The notes under the pieces: generated by a model
Told to the model about the DNA's origin: nothing
The model's database searches: none
Seen by the model: only the letters and a program-made list of their open reading frames with translations
NCBI RefSeq assembly: GCF_041435015.1
Contig: NZ_CP107989.1
Coordinates: forward strand, 10,106,001-10,170,000
Source of the DNA: Streptomyces canus
Lineage (GTDB): Bacteria; Actinomycetota; Actinomycetes; Streptomycetales; Streptomycetaceae
Direction of reading: 5' to 3'
DNA: 64,000 nt
Position numbers and translations under genes: made by a program
In this document: in pieces, positions 1-8,827 of the stretch
How positions within the stretch are numbered: the stretch's first letter is position 1
How the letters are laid out: every line of letters begins with the position of its first letter

Positions 1-170
1 GCGAGGCGCGCAGCGCGGGGGCGCCTGGGCCCCCGTTGAGTTTGTTCCGCTTTTGACGGGCGCCATCGGTGTGGTGGCGGTGGCCAGGCCGCGAGTGCGG
101 TCTCGTACTCGGCGGGACTGCGGTAGCCGAGGCTGCTGTGCAGTCGGTGCAAGGTGTACCAGCCCTATGG
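1..170 (-). pseudogene. IS3-family transposase (OrfB) C-terminal remnant
   Basis: Read on the minus strand from about position 170 down, the DNA encodes HRLHSSLGYRSPAEYE, the conserved C-terminus of IS3-family OrfB integrases that follows the catalytic DDE domain. Nothing upstream of this motif (positions 171-354) continues the transposase, so the catalytic part has been lost. The tail may run past the window start. It is a scar of an insertion sequence beside the GH43 gene. Positions 171-354 hold no gene I can recognise, only short frames without a clear family. Confidence 0.65.
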
Positions 171-354
171 TGGCGAAGAACGACCCGGCCGCTGCCGTCC
201 GCGAGAGCGTCGCCAGCCCGCGGGCCCTGGAGGAGCGCGCCGCGCGGGTGCCGCTGGACGAGCTGCGCGAGCGCAGTTCCGGCACGACGCGATGGCCGTG
301 CAACGCATCGTGCGCACCGCGCTGTTCGGCTGGGGGCCGGACTGCATCGGATGG

Positions 355-1974
355 TCAGGGCGTGCTCAACTCGAAGCGTTCCACCAGCACTTCGCCGCCG
401 AGGGCCTGGGTGGCGTGGTTGAAGACGGCGAAGCGGTAGCCCAGGAAGAACTCCCACGCGTTGGTCATGGTGAAGGCGGGGCCGAGCGGGGTGAAGGTGG
501 TGCCGTCGGTGCTGTAGGAGAACGTCGCCTGGCGGCCCGATTCCGGGCTGATGTCGGCGGTGGCGCGCAGCCAGACGCGGCTGCCGGACGCGGGGAGGTC
601 GGCGCGGGCCTGCTCGGTGCCGGTGCCGGTGGTGTTCCAGCTGGCGTCCATGGTCAGGCCGTCGAACATCACCAGCCTGCTGACGCCGTTTTGCCGCGTG
701 ACGCCGATCCAGGCGGAGGAGTCGCGCAGCATCGCCAGCCCGGCCCGGTCGCCGTCCGCCATCCCGGAGCAGTCGAGCACGACGGTCGCGGTGGAGGCGG
801 GACCCTGGATGCGGCGGGTGAGGGTGTTACGGGCGTTGTAGAGGTCGTCGGTGACGGTGGCGGTCCTGAGGGTAAGCCCGTTGTCGACGGTGAACGCGGC
901 GGTGTCGGGGTTGTGGTTCCACTCCCAGTACGGCGCCAGCGCCGTCCCCTCGAAGGTGTCGGAGCCGGTCATCGGCGGGAGCGGGTGCGGGGTGACCGGG
1001 TAGGGGTATGTCTCGCCCCACGCGCCGTCGACGAGCTGGAGCTCGGGCCAGCCCTCGGCGTCCCAGGTGACCGGGGCCAGGGCGGGGACGCGGCCGCCGG
1101 GATAGGCGTCGATGAAGCCCATGTAGTACCAGTCGCCGTTCGGGGTGTCGACCAGCGCGCCCTGGTGCGGCACGCCGCCGCCAGGGATCGGGCGGGGCAG
1201 GTCCCACAGCACCTCCCGCATCTCGTACGGGCCGAAGGGGCCTGAGGTGGACTGCCAGATGTACTGCCCGGCGGTGCCGTCGGCCGGGCGGGTGACGAAG
1301 ATGTAGTAGTTCCCGTTGATCTTGTAGAAGCGGGAGCCCTCCATCAGGCCGAACTCGTCGGGCTTGGTGAGCACGTGCTCGGACCTGACCTCGGTGCGCA
1401 TGTCCGGGGCGAGCTGCGCGACGTGGATCTCGTTCGCGCCGTACGCCACGTACGGGGTGTCGTCGTCGAAGAGCAGCCCCGCGTCGTAGTAGATGCTGCC
1501 GATCTCGGCGTGCCGGGTCCAGGGGCCCGCCGCGTCGGTGGCGCTGTATACGTACGACCGCTGGAAGCCGATCTGGCCCAGCCAGTAGAAGGTCTTGTCG
1601 CTGGGGCGGTAGCGCATCGAGGACGCCCAGATGCCCTGGACGTACGCCCGTCCGCCGTTGAGGTCGTATGCGTCGCCGAAGTCGAGGACCGGCACCGAGT
1701 GGCCGATGAACTCCCAGTTGACCAGGTCGTAGGAGCGCAGGACGGGCGCGCCCGGCGAGTAGTGCATGGTCGAGCCGGTGTAGTAGTACGTGTCGCCGAC
1801 GCGGATGACCTCGAGGTCGGCGAAGTCCTGCCAGATCACCGGGTTGGTGAACTGCTCCTGCTGGGCCGTCGTGGCCGCCGCCGCGCGCATCGCCGGCAGT
1901 GTGGCGCCCGCGACCAGGCCGGCGGTGGCCGCCATGACTCTCCGGCGGCTGTGGGGGTGTTGGAGCCAGGACAT
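355..1974 (-). CDS. Secreted glycoside hydrolase family 43 protein (beta-xylosidase / arabinofuranosidase type)
   Basis: A 539-residue protein that most likely removes xylosyl or arabinosyl units from plant polysaccharides outside the cell. The N-terminus carries a twin-arginine-like export signal (SRRRVM, then a hydrophobic stretch ending near AAAA at about residue 34). The five-bladed GH43 catalytic domain follows: Asp53 in FADLEV is the likely base, Asp164 in IYYDAG the pKa modulator and Glu212 in LMEGSRF the acid. Residues from about 335 to the end form a beta-sandwich of the type found at the C-terminus of GH43 xylosidases. The family is clear; the exact substrate is not. A 16-bp inverted-repeat site lies 41 bp upstream, similar to one ahead of the GH27 gene. 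Confidence 0.85.
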   Translation of the reverse strand: MSWLQHPHSRRRVMAATAGLVAGATLPAMRAAAATTAQQEQFTNPVIWQDFADLEVIRVGDTYYYTGSTMHYSPGAPVLRSYDLVNWEFIGHSVPVLDFGDAYDLNGGRAYVQGIWASSMRYRPSDKTFYWLGQIGFQRSYVYSATDAAGPWTRHAEIGSIYYDAGLLFDDDTPYVAYGANEIHVAQLAPDMRTEVRSEHVLTKPDEFGLMEGSRFYKINGNYYIFVTRPADGTAGQYIWQSTSGPFGPYEMREVLWDLPRPIPGGGVPHQGALVDTPNGDWYYMGFIDAYPGGRVPALAPVTWDAEGWPELQLVDGAWGETYPYPVTPHPLPPMTGSDTFEGTALAPYWEWNHNPDTAAFTVDNGLTLRTATVTDDLYNARNTLTRRIQGPASTATVVLDCSGMADGDRAGLAMLRDSSAWIGVTRQNGVSRLVMFDGLTMDASWNTTGTGTEQARADLPASGSRVWLRATADISPESGRQATFSYSTDGTTFTPLGPAFTMTNAWEFFLGYRFAVFNHATQALGGEVLVERFELSTP

Positions 1975-2014
1975 GCGAGATCAGCTTCCTCACGTGTGGG
2001 GGACCGAGAGCGAA

Positions 2015-2030
2015 GTTCGAGATATCGGAC
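2015..2030. promoter_or_regulatory. Candidate operator upstream of the GH43 gene
   Basis: The sequence GTTCGAGATATCGGAC is an imperfect inverted repeat (GTTCG, six bases, CGGAC). It matches 13 of 16 positions of GTCCGGAATATCGGAC at 4473-4488, upstream of the GH27 gene. Shared sites ahead of two secreted glycosidase genes suggest one regulator. That is inference; the regulator is not evident nearby. Confidence 0.4.
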
Positions 2031-2216
2031 ATCATTCTGACTGTCGAACGGGAATATAGGAGGAGGCAGAAGGGGTGTCAACACCGGGCGATCAGCGGGT
2101 GGTTGGCGGCTCGCCCAGCCAGGGACATGGGCAAAAGTGGCCGCACGGTCGGACTGCGGAAATCGAACGCGGTGCTGACCCGCACCGCGAAAGAGCAGCC
2201 CTCGCCCGTCATGGTG

Positions 2217-2263
2217 AGAGCACGAGACCCCGGCCCTCTGCGGCCGGGGTCTCTCTGTGCTCT
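2217..2263. terminator. Strong hairpin between the GH43 and GH27 genes
   Basis: A perfect 12-bp stem (GAGACCCCGGCC at 2224-2235 pairing with 2242-2253) with a 6-base loop is extended by AGAGCAC / GTGCTCT outside a 3-base bulge. It lies between the GH43 promoter and the GH27 end. It could act as a bidirectional terminator or as a structured RNA element. No gene runs into it on the plus strand. Confidence 0.5.
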
Positions 2264-2336
2264 GTCACCCGGTCCGACGGCGGATGTCGTGATCTTCAGG
2301 GTCCGGACTCCCAGACCATGGACGACCTGCGCACGT

Positions 2337-2370
2337 GACCGGCGAGGGCGATGCCGTGCCCTCGCCGGTC
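2337..2370 (-). terminator. Terminator of the GH27 gene
   Basis: A perfect 13-bp inverted repeat (GACCGGCGAGGGC / GCCCTCGCCGGTC) with an 8-base loop lies 26 bases past the GH27 stop codon. There is no T-run, which is common for Streptomyces terminators. Confidence 0.7.
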
Positions 2371-2395
2371 ATGCGTCACGCTCCTTCCGTGGACG

Positions 2396-4396
2396 TCAGT
2401 TGAGGGTCCACTTCTGGTTGTTCTGGCCGTTGCAGGTCCACAGGATCAGCTTGGTGCCGTTGGCGGTCGCCGCGTTCGAGGCGTCCAGGCACAGGCCCGA
2501 CAGGTTGTTGGTGATGGTGCCGCCCGAGTTGACGGTCCATTTCTGGTTGGTGCCGCCGGTGCAGTCCCAGATGATGACCTTCGTGCCATTGACGGTGCCC
2601 TGGTTGTCGGCGTCAAGGCACTTGTTGCCGTAGACGACGAGTTCACCGCGCGAGGTCTGGGTGAAGGTCTCGTTGCGTCCGCCGGAGCAGTCCCAGATCT
2701 GTGCCTGAGTGCCGTTGGCGATGGTGTTCTTGTCAATGTCCGCGCAGCGGTTGGAGGCGGAGCCGACCAGGGCGACACCGTCGGTGCCGGGGATGCTCTG
2801 GACGCGGACGGCGTCGATGTCGGGTGCGGTGCCGGCGGAGACGGTGGCGAACTTGACCGTGTTCGCGCCCTTGGCCAGGTGCGCCAGTACGGAGACCGTC
2901 CGGTACGTGGTGGCCGAGCCGGTCGGCGGGAAGGCCACGACGTACTTGTACTGGCCGTTGACCTGGACGGTGGCCTTGCGGGTGGTGGTGCCGCCGTTGG
3001 CGTAGGTGATGTCCACCAGCTTGGTGCCCGCCGTGGTGGCGGTGACGCCGCTGAACGTCGGGGTGGTGGCGGTGGTGGTGTCCTCGAAGGTGGAGCCGGA
3101 GGCCTCGGTGCCGGAGACGGTCAGGAGTACCGCGTCGTTGGCGGGGACGGAGGTGGTGTAACCGGTGGCGGACGTTCCGGCATCGGTGCGGGTCCAGGCG
3201 TTGCGTACGGTGGCGGAGGCGGTGGTCAGACCGAGGTCGGCCCAGCGGACGGTGAGGTTCGCGGCGGAGCCGGTGCGGTTGAACAGCATCACCGCGCGCT
3301 TGCCGGTGCCGGACAGCACCTTGCCGTACACCTGCAGGCCCGGGGTGTCCTCGGCGACCTTGACGCCCTGGAGGCCGCGTGGGTCCTGGTCGATGGCGAG
3401 GACCTCGGGGTTGGTGAAGATGTCCCGGGTCTCCGTGGTCATCGTGGCCAGGTTGTTGCCGGCCAGGAGTGGAGCGCCCAGGATCGACCACAGGCTCATG
3501 TGGAGCCGGTTCTGTGCGGCGCTGAGGCCGTTGATACCGACCATGAGCATGTCGGGGTCGTTGGTGTAGCCGGTGTGCTGGGCCGCGGGCTGCTGGGCCT
3601 TGTCGAAGTTGGCGTACATGTTCGTCAGGCTTGGCGTCTGCCGGTAGAGCAGCACGTCGGAGCTGGTGCGCCACAGGTCGCCGTAGCCGGTCGCCCAGTT
3701 CCAGGGCAGTCCGGTGCCCCACTCGCAGAACGACAGCACCAGCTTGCGGCCGGTGACGGCGCTCGCCGCCTCGTTGGCGGCGGCGATCTGCTTGTACTGA
3801 GTCTCCTGGTCCAGGCCCTCCTTGTCGCCGCCGCACCAGTCGATCTTGACGTAGTCGAAGCCCCAGCGCTGGAAGGTCTCCAGGTCCTGCTGGTAGTGGC
3901 CCTCCATGCCGGTGTTGGGCGCGGCAGGGCGAGTGGTGGGGAAGTAGTAGCCGCAGCCCTGCTTGCCTGCGTCGGTGTAGATACCCGCCTTGAGGCCCTT
4001 GCCGTGGATGTAGTCGGCGATGGCCGACATGCCGCCGGGCCACAGGTTCTCGTCGACGACGATGTTGCCGTTCGCGTCGCGGGCGCCCTGCCACCAGCCG
4101 TCGTCGAGGTTGACGTACTTGTAACCGGCGGCCGCCATGCCGGAGGAGACCAGGGCGTCGGCCTGCTGCTTGATGACGGTGGAGTCGATGCTGCTGAAGA
4201 AGGTGTTCCAGGACGCCCAGCCCATCGGCGGCGGGGTGACACCTGTCTGGCTGGTGCTCACGGCGGCCGGTTCGGCGGACAGGGCTGCAGACGGCTCCGC
4301 CCGGTCGAGGCTCGCCAGACCGGCGACGGCGAGGCCGACGGCGAGGACCTGCGCGGTGACGCGTCGTATCCATCTGCGTGCAGGGGTGGGGGACAT
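2396..4396 (-). CDS. Secreted GH27 alpha-galactosidase with C-terminal ricin-type lectin domain
   Basis: A 666-residue secreted enzyme expected to release alpha-linked galactose from plant oligosaccharides and galactomannans. A basic N-terminus and hydrophobic segment form a signal peptide (about residues 1-45). The GH27 barrel starts at PPPMGWASWNTF. The nucleophile is Asp186 in YVKIDWCGG and the acid/base is about Asp247 in WRTSSD. A beta-sandwich follows the barrel. A linker and a CBM35/NPCBM-like beta-domain occupy about 430-545. The end is a beta-trefoil carbohydrate-binding module (CBM13 type) with QIWDC and two NQKWT repeats. The start is followed by a good signal peptide and preceded by GGGAAGGGAGG. 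Family and role are well supported. Confidence 0.92.
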   Translation of the reverse strand: MSPTPARRWIRRVTAQVLAVGLAVAGLASLDRAEPSAALSAEPAAVSTSQTGVTPPPMGWASWNTFFSSIDSTVIKQQADALVSSGMAAAGYKYVNLDDGWWQGARDANGNIVVDENLWPGGMSAIADYIHGKGLKAGIYTDAGKQGCGYYFPTTRPAAPNTGMEGHYQQDLETFQRWGFDYVKIDWCGGDKEGLDQETQYKQIAAANEAASAVTGRKLVLSFCEWGTGLPWNWATGYGDLWRTSSDVLLYRQTPSLTNMYANFDKAQQPAAQHTGYTNDPDMLMVGINGLSAAQNRLHMSLWSILGAPLLAGNNLATMTTETRDIFTNPEVLAIDQDPRGLQGVKVAEDTPGLQVYGKVLSGTGKRAVMLFNRTGSAANLTVRWADLGLTTASATVRNAWTRTDAGTSATGYTTSVPANDAVLLTVSGTEASGSTFEDTTTATTPTFSGVTATTAGTKLVDITYANGGTTTRKATVQVNGQYKYVVAFPPTGSATTYRTVSVLAHLAKGANTVKFATVSAGTAPDIDAVRVQSIPGTDGVALVGSASNRCADIDKNTIANGTQAQIWDCSGGRNETFTQTSRGELVVYGNKCLDADNQGTVNGTKVIIWDCTGGTNQKWTVNSGGTITNNLSGLCLDASNAATANGTKLILWTCNGQNNQKWTLN

Positions 4397-4472
4397 GCGG
4401 CTCTCCAGGGGAAGGGAGGGCTGACGGTCAGGTGCGGCCGGTCAGGGACATGCCTGCGCCATCGCCCGTCGC

Positions 4473-4488
4473 GTCCGGAATATCGGAC
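4473..4488. promoter_or_regulatory. Candidate operator upstream of the GH27 gene
   Basis: The sequence GTCCGGAATATCGGAC is an inverted repeat (GTCCG, six bases, CGGAC) about 77 bp upstream of the GH27 start. It is the partner of the similar site at 2015-2030. A stretch of lower GC content follows at 4490-4580 and probably holds the promoter. Confidence 0.4.
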
Positions 4489-5081
4489 CGAGGTTGGGAA
4501 GGCGATGAGAAAAGTACGAGGTAAGGCGACGAGTGGTCAATGTTTCTGTCGTTTCCCGTTTGATTTTGTGTGACTCCCCTTCCCGGTGGGGTCGGAGCTC
4601 TGGCGTGGTCGTGTTGGACTGGTCGAGATGCGCGATCGAATCCGTGAGCCCGGGGCGGCAAGGGGGGGGGCCACTGACAGGACCACGGTGTCCAACCGGT
4701 TCAAAGACCTGCCGACGGGATGTGTCGGGCCCACCGGAGATGCGTGGGCCCGGTGATCCCGTTTAGCGTGAACTGGCTGGCGATCGTCAGCCGCATGCGG
4801 TGAACACACTGGAGTACCGATGGCTCTGCCCGCATGGCTCACCGCCGCCCTGGGACAACACCCCGATCACCTCACCGAGGACGATCCGAACCGCGCGGTT
4901 GAAAGCCACGTGCCCGAGAGCGTCGACCTGACGGGAAGAAGGATTTCTCCCCGGACGCCGACGGGGGCAAGAAGGAACTCGCCAAGGACGTGTCCGCCAG
5001 GCCGACACCGCCGGCGGCATGGTCATCGGCGTCGACGACGGCCATCAGGGCCACGCCCAATCCGCGTCGCGGAGCGAGCAG
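4489..5081. other. Intergenic and decayed DNA, no intact gene
   Basis: The first 100 bases are the AT-richer promoter region of the GH27 gene. A plus-strand frame starting at 4820 (MALPAWLTAALGQHPDHLTE) looks like the start of a real protein but loses its sense after about 45 codons, so it is probably a broken gene start. No family was recognised. Confidence 0.3.
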
Positions 5082-5372
5082 CAGCCCCGGGAATGGCTCT
5101 CGCGTTACTCGCTGCGGGCCGCCATCGAAAGCACGATCAGCGAGTTCGTCAACGGTCACGGCATGCGGCAGCGCCGCTACCGCAGCGAAGAGAAGGCCCA
5201 CGTCCAGCACGTTCTGACCGCCATCGCGGTCAACCTCGAACGCATCGGCGTCCACTTGCCGCCAGCACCTGCCCGGCAGCCCCGGAACCCAACCGCACTT
5301 CAGGGCTTCTTCGACTGGCAGCGCATCCCCCGCCCGCGGTACTGGCGCGTCGCCACTCACCCCGCGGGCTGA
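5082..5372 (+). pseudogene. IS1182-family transposase C-terminal remnant
   Basis: The frame encodes REWLSRYSLRAAIESTISEF, then GHGMRQRRYR and KAHVQHVLTAIAVNLERI. This is the conserved C-terminal block of IS1182-type DDE transposases. The N-terminal half and the first catalytic acids are missing, so the element is dead. Confidence 0.75.
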
Positions 5373-5454
5373 GGCGATCGTTCTCAAGGTGGTGCTCACC
5401 AACTTGCACCGGACTGTGCCCGAGCCGAAGCTGGCGAAGGAGCAGCACCCACCG

Positions 5455-5976
5455 TCAGTTCGTCAAATCTCCATGATCACTGGACAGGCCCGCTGCAGCC
5501 GCCCAGAAGAAGACGTGCCCGCACCTGGGGGACGGCATTCGCGAGCGTTCGGCGAGGACGTTCAGCGCACGGCGCACTTCTGCGCTCAGTTGGAAAAGCC
5601 GACGGCTGTACGGCCCATCCCTGTAGGTGTACAGCCGGAAGACCTTGACGGCCAGTTCGTCGCGGCCGTCGGCGAAGGTGTCCGGGAGCCCGGCGAGCAG
5701 CTCGAAGTCGCGTTTACGGGTTGCGGCGTCAGCCACCGAGCTCAAAGGCAGGACGTCAAATTCTGCGGCAGACACGGAAGTATCGACGGCGACGGCATGG
5801 GCGGCGAGGGCCACGAAGACCTCGATCAGTCGCTCGCCTTCCACGACGTCGATACCCCAGGCACCCAGGCGCTCATGACGACGGGCCCGGCGCCATTCCT
5901 CCTCGTCCACCACCGGCAGCAGGAGCCGACCCAGGTGCGCGCAACGACGCCACAGCATGTCGTGATCGGAGGTCAC
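5455..5976 (-). CDS. Hypothetical protein
   Basis: A 173-residue reading frame with Streptomyces-like codon use. The GTG start at 5976 is chosen because GGGAG lies six bases upstream. The protein is acidic and mostly helical in composition (VVDEEEWRRARRHERLGAWG, then GERLIEVFVALAAHAVAVDT). There is no signal peptide or membrane segment. I do not recognise a family. It sits between transposase and polymerase remnants, so it may itself be a fragment. Confidence 0.4.
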   Translation of the reverse strand: MTSDHDMLWRRCAHLGRLLLPVVDEEEWRRARRHERLGAWGIDVVEGERLIEVFVALAAHAVAVDTSVSAAEFDVLPLSSVADAATRKRDFELLAGLPDTFADGRDELAVKVFRLYTYRDGPYSRRLFQLSAEVRRALNVLAERSRMPSPRCGHVFFWAAAAGLSSDHGDLTN

Positions 5977-6039
5977 GGTCGACTCCCTGGAGCGAGAACA
6001 CATGGGGGCCGAGGCTCAGCCCGCGCGGCGCAGGCCCTC

Positions 6040-6286
6040 CAACTTCCCACTGCGCACAGTTCACGTACAGAGCGGAAGGCAAGATCCCCGACAGCGTCAG
6101 GCACTTGATGTCCGAGGCCACTGTGGCTGCGTTCACGGAGGATGCGAGCTGGTAGACGGTGGTCCTGCACGGGCCGTGGACGGTCAGGCGTAACGGGTTC
6201 TCACCGGGATGAGCACCGATGATGCGGGCGAGTTCCTTCACGGTTCGCTCGTTGATGCGGTGATAGGGCAGCGCCAACTGCACCAC
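6040..6286 (-). pseudogene. Fragment resembling the C-terminus of DNA polymerase III alpha (DnaE)
   Basis: The minus-strand frame reads VQLALPYHRINERTVKELAR, then IIGAHPGENPLRLTVHGPCR and TTVYQLASSVNAATVASDIK. This pattern (helix, HPGxxP, strand, TTV-x-L strand, terminal helix) is that of the last domain of DnaE-type polymerases. No polymerase domain precedes it. The match is from memory of the family and is only moderately certain. Confidence 0.4.
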
Positions 6287-6680
6287 ATGCGCGCCGGCAC
6301 CCTGGCTGACGACGACTGGACCCGCCTGGGCCGCCGCATTCCGGACGTCAGCGCTCTGCGCGTTCGACAGCCCGCAGCAGACGGCGCGATCTTGGGCAGA
6401 GCGTTCCCATCGCCGGACGCGATGGAAGCCGAGACTCCGTCACCTACGACGTCATGCCGAGCGCCGACCCCACGTGGCCGTTTTCATACCCTCCGGGCCT
6501 CCTGCCCATCGGCCCCCACCGCGCGCCATGAAGCAACGACATGAGACATCTGAATCCCCGCCACCAACTTCCCTTCACATAACAGCCGTTGTCCTGGCTG
6601 AAGGTCCCGTGTTCCACTAATCTCCATCCACCACTTCGATCACCCGCTCCCGGGCGGGAGAACATCCACGGGGGAGATGC
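6287..6680. other. Region without a recognised gene, upstream of the NTPase gene
   Basis: Short plus-strand frames (for example around RAGTLADDDWTRLGRRIPD) show no family. The last 100 bases, with several AT-rich steps, are the likely promoter region of the NTPase/receptor unit starting at 6681. Confidence 0.3.
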
Positions 6681-8822
6681 GTGTATGAGGACTTGGGTTT
6701 CGAGAAACTCCTCGACGCGGACGGTTTCTTCGCACGCCTGTTAGGGCGCTCGCCAACGGGTGCCGCCTGTAAGGCGTTGTTCGGCCCTGACCTGCCCGTG
6801 GTGCTACTCACCGGCGGTCCGGGGATGGGCAAGGGGCGGCTGCTGCGGGCGGTGCACAACCGTTTCGCCCGCCACGTGCCGGTGATCCATCTGGACTGCG
6901 CCTCACCGGTGTACGCGGACCAGGCCAGGCCGGAGCCCGGTGCCCGCTCGGCGGTGACCGAGGCCCTTGTCGAAGCCGCCCTGCTGCTGCACACCTGGCG
7001 GGGAACGGGAGGCGCGTTCACCTTCCCTCGGTTCTTCGCAGGCTTGGCGGTGATCGCGACCGGCGTCGCCGACGGCACCCCTGCGGCGATCAGGACAGAG
7101 GTCGAGCGGTACGAGGAGCTGCTCCATCCGCCGCGCCTGCGCGGTCTGGGAGTACGCGACTTCTGGCGCAGCGTGCTCCTCGGGGCCGTACGGAAAATGC
7201 TGGAGGTCCTGGCCGGACAGACCATCGGCTCGTATGGAGCCGCCGCGCTCACAGCGCTGCTCGACGCCCTCTTCGAGCGCGTCACGCCCCGGGGCGAGGC
7301 GGAACTGACCCGGATCTACGGCGAGTATCCCGGCGCGGCCGGCCAGCCCAAGCACGGGCTGCGCAGGCTCGCCACCGACTTCCAGGCGGCCGGCGAGCGG
7401 CGGGAGGACGCGGAGCGCTTCCTGTTCCGGGCGCTGCGCGAGGATCTGGAGGCGGCGTACGGCGGTCTGGGGGGCTGGCTGGGCCGGGTCGGCCGCCCGG
7501 GACTGCTGCTGGACCACGCAGAAGAACCGCTGGGCGAGCGGCTGTTGCGCGCCGTACTCACCGACCGCCGGGACGGGCAGCGCGACCGCGTGGTGATCGT
7601 AGGCACGGCACGCCGGGCGGACGGCGGCGAATTCCTGCACGGGGGTCTGCCACCGAGGGAGGTCGCAGCGTTCCGGCCCGCTGACGGGGTGCCGGCCACC
7701 TGGTCCCGCCGCAGGGACCGAGAGGAGGACCGGGGCCCGCTGTCCGCCGGGGTGCTCATACTGCGGATGCCTTTCCTCACCGGCGACCAGCTCCGCAAAG
7801 CGACCGAGCGCATACAGCTGGGCGCGGAGCGGGAGGGCGGTGCGCACCGCCGGCGTATCACCGCCGCCGTGGCCCAACTGAGCGGCGGACGGCCGCACAC
7901 GGTGATCCGGCTGGCCACCGCTGCCGCCGACCACCGGATGGAGACGGACGCCAACGACCGGGCCATCCTGGACGCGGGGCTGCACCACCCGGACGGCGCC
8001 CCCGAGCGGCCGGTGACGGACGTACTGCTTCAGGAGCTGATCCTCGGCCAACTGCCGGTGCGGCTGCCGGACGAGCACCATGACCAGTGGCTCGATCTCC
8101 TCACCCATCTGTCGGTGGCGCACGACCCGGAGTGCGCGGACGTCCTGCTGCGCCAACACCAGGCGGGCCGTGTCCTGCGCCTGACGGCACATGAGGTCGC
8201 GCGGCTGCTCAACGACACCGGGTGGCCCAGCTGCGAGCGGCACTTCATCGGGGACTTCGGCCTGCGCCAGCTGCTGGTGCACCGGCTGTACGGGCTGTCG
8301 CGCGACGGAGCCGCCTGGTACACCGACCACCATCTGCTGTGCGCCCACTATGCCGTGGGTGCGCCGAGCGGCGGTGCGTTCCATTCGGTGACCACCCACC
8401 AGATGAACCACCACCTTGTCTCCGGCGGCATCGACGACGTGGTACGCCACCTCACCGCCACCCTCCCCGGCCGCTCCCGGCAGTGGTGCGGGGAACTACT
8501 GGAGATCGCCCAGGCGCCGTATCCGGGCGGGGCGGACGAGCGCCGCAAGCGCGCCCAGGGTCTGGTACAGGTCGACGGACCACCACTGCGCCGCACCGTC
8601 GACCAACTTCTGCACGCCGTATGGCTGTGCGAGGAACGCACCAGACCGACCGGGGGTGAAATGGCCCGCACGCTGGAGCAGTTGCTGCGGCAACTGTCGA
8701 CCATGGACTTCGACGGCGCCGGAGAACTCGGCCCGATAGCCACCGAATGGAGCCAACTGGCCGCGAACGAGCAGCCGTTGCTCCGCTGCGACTGCACCGA
8801 TCAGCTCGGCCGGAGGAGGTGA
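6681..8822 (+). CDS. P-loop NTPase of STAND/AAA-like type, first gene of a two-gene unit
   Basis: A 713-residue cytoplasmic protein. Walker A is GGPGMGKG at residues 45-52, with a likely Walker B in PGLLLDHAEEP near residue 280. About 400 further residues are helical and rich in Leu and Arg and fit no domain I can name. The GTG start at 6681 is preceded by GGGGGAG at four bases; the nearby ATG at 6677 runs straight into a stop. The stop codon overlaps the ribosome site of the next gene, so the two are translationally coupled. That gene encodes a membrane-anchored ligand-binding-like protein, so I infer a switch ATPase coupled to an outside sensor. A role in signalling or defence is possible but unproven. 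Confidence 0.75.
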   Translation: MYEDLGFEKLLDADGFFARLLGRSPTGAACKALFGPDLPVVLLTGGPGMGKGRLLRAVHNRFARHVPVIHLDCASPVYADQARPEPGARSAVTEALVEAALLLHTWRGTGGAFTFPRFFAGLAVIATGVADGTPAAIRTEVERYEELLHPPRLRGLGVRDFWRSVLLGAVRKMLEVLAGQTIGSYGAAALTALLDALFERVTPRGEAELTRIYGEYPGAAGQPKHGLRRLATDFQAAGERREDAERFLFRALREDLEAAYGGLGGWLGRVGRPGLLLDHAEEPLGERLLRAVLTDRRDGQRDRVVIVGTARRADGGEFLHGGLPPREVAAFRPADGVPATWSRRRDREEDRGPLSAGVLILRMPFLTGDQLRKATERIQLGAEREGGAHRRRITAAVAQLSGGRPHTVIRLATAAADHRMETDANDRAILDAGLHHPDGAPERPVTDVLLQELILGQLPVRLPDEHHDQWLDLLTHLSVAHDPECADVLLRQHQAGRVLRLTAHEVARLLNDTGWPSCERHFIGDFGLRQLLVHRLYGLSRDGAAWYTDHHLLCAHYAVGAPSGGAFHSVTTHQMNHHLVSGGIDDVVRHLTATLPGRSRQWCGELLEIAQAPYPGGADERRKRAQGLVQVDGPPLRRTVDQLLHAVWLCEERTRPTGGEMARTLEQLLRQLSTMDFDGAGELGPIATEWSQLAANEQPLLRCDCTDQLGRRR

Positions 8823-8827
8823 CGGGG

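Noticed and set aside
2075..2225. Possible small RNA or tRNA upstream of the hairpin at 2224
   Set aside because: No cloverleaf or promoter could be recognised; only the hairpin itself is convincing.
2351..4573. Long plus-strand open frame opposite the GH27 gene
   Set aside because: It is the Gly/Val-rich antisense shadow expected in high-GC DNA. The minus strand encodes a full alpha-galactosidase.
6903..8450. 515-codon minus-strand frame opposite the NTPase gene
   Set aside because: Shadow frame; the plus strand has the P-loop, a good ribosome site and coupling to the next gene.
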